64,000 nt of DNA from an uncultured Clostridia bacterium (GTDB lineage Bacteria; Bacillota; Clostridia; TANB77; CAG-508), in NCBI GenBank assembly GCA_934101145.1, contig CAKOPZ010000003.1, positions 1 to 64,000 of the forward strand, given 5' to 3'. The stretch's first letter is position 1, and each line of letters starts with the position of its first letter. This document shows positions 63,513 to 64,000 of this stretch, one piece after another. Position numbers and translations under genes: made by a program. The notes beneath the pieces were generated by a model. That model saw only the letters and a list, made by a program, of their open reading frames with translations. It did no database searches and was not told the DNA's origin.

Positions 63513-64000
63513 TTAATACAGAGTAAACCTTGTGTTGTCTTCAACTATGTCATCATCCAATTTGCAATACTTATAGAGATCTGGTTTCATCAAAACCTCA
63601 TAAACTATCTTTTCAAAAATATAGTTTACAATGTTGCTCAGCTCTCTTGCACCAGTATCAAATTTCAAAGAAGCTTGTGCAATTTTGTCAAATAGTTCTC
63701 TTTTATAAATAAGCTGAACACCATGATTTTCAAGTTCGCTTTGGTACTTCTTGAAAATCGAAAGTTTAGATCGCATAAGAATTTGTACCAAATCCTCTTC
63801 TCGAAGCTGGTTCATTTGAACAATCGTATCGATTCTGCCTGCAAACTCTTCAGGCATTCCATACTCAATCAAATCACTTTTTGTGATTTTTCTACTTTCC
63901 TCACTCTTCGCAGAACAATCTGCTTCAGGCACAAAACCCACAGTATGTTCATTTAGCCTTTTTTCTACAATCTCATTAATTCCAGAAAAAGCGCCAGAGA
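63513..64000 (-). CDS. ClpX-like AAA+ ATPase, C-terminal part
   Basis: The frame runs off the right edge, so only about 162 residues are visible. SGAFSGINEIVEKRL corresponds to the ClpX GGAFxGIxxIIxKR segment, and YGMPEEFAGRIDTIV with the sensor-2-type DTGARELSNIVNYIFE fits the ClpX small domain (family GARGLR). The glycine before GAF is Ser here and GLR is ELS, so this is a divergent ClpX or ClpX-related unfoldase, not the canonical one. The short C-terminus ends RFTLY. Confidence 0.75.
   Translation of the reverse strand, partial: SGAFSGINEIVEKRLNEHTVGFVPEADCSAKSEESRKITKSDLIEYGMPEEFAGRIDTIVQMNQLREEDLVQILMRSKLSIFKKYQSELENHGVQLIYKRELFDKIAQASLKFDTGARELSNIVNYIFEKIVYEVLMKPDLYKYCKLDDDIVEDNTRFTLY

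Overview
The window is about 64 kb of a very AT-rich, low-GC Firmicutes chromosome. The SpoIIIA operon, spore photoproduct lyase, a SpoVB/MurJ-type flippase, single-chain glycyl-tRNA synthetase with a T-box leader, Pta-AckA, pyruvate phosphate dikinase and a type II fatty acid synthesis locus all fit an anaerobic, endospore-lineage member of the Clostridia. An uncultured gut-type lineage is likely, but that is inference. Most genes lie on the minus strand. No tRNA, rRNA 16S/23S, CRISPR array, prophage or transposase gene was seen.

Layout. 1-3.8 kb: small and eroded genes (MmcQ/YjbR, a UlaG-like metallohydrolase, membrane proteins, a collapsed nucleotidyltransferase). 3.8-6.5 kb: splB, a prolyl-tRNA deacylase-like protein and a Xer-type recombinase. 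6.7-10.9 kb: ackA, pta, a guanine-deaminase-like enzyme, an RluA-type pseudouridine synthase and the RNase P RNA. 11-20 kb: two conserved unknowns, der-plsY-gpsA, a Fic/VbhA-like pair, twin 12-TM-type membrane proteins and rpmF. 20.4-29.4 kb: an AsnB-like pseudoenzyme, ppdK, a DUF1294 protein, the flippase, a sugar-transfer ATP-grasp protein and glyQS. 29.4-34.6 kb: complete spoIIIAA-AH. 34.7-44.4 kb: yebC, NUDIX, copper export (copZ-copA), a hydrolase, mscL, a PAP2 phosphatase, tag, and a Y-family polymerase operon. 44.6-54.8 kb: one leftward fatty acid locus (acyl ligase, birA, fabD, fabG, fabF, accB, fabZ, accC, accD, accA, fabI, acpP). 55-64 kb: a large ABC exporter, a ZIP transporter, a MazG-like enzyme, a second acyl ligase, an RsmB/F-type methyltransferase, a thioesterase and the end of a ClpX-like ATPase.

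The most unusual feature is at the level of decoding. In roughly 19,000 codons read by eye I find only six in-frame CGG codons. Five of them sit exactly where a conserved reading frame breaks: two in spoIIIAA, one in spoIIIAH and two in an AsnB-like gene. In every case skipping the C, so that GGA or GGT is read as Gly, restores the frame. The sixth, at the very end of fabD, would give an alternative stop two codons later. Out-of-frame CGG is common and harmless. This looks like a lineage in which CGG is an unassigned or starved codon that provokes +1 frameshifting, possibly used in sporulation genes.

Two families of about 130 bp structured intergenic repeats are also present. Family A has three copies with paired but copy-specific outer arms. 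Family B has two copies, in inverted orientation, that bracket the fatty acid locus. A shared palindrome of the form ACTGAC-N2-GTCAGT lies upstream of both acyl-ligase genes and suggests one repressor controls them.
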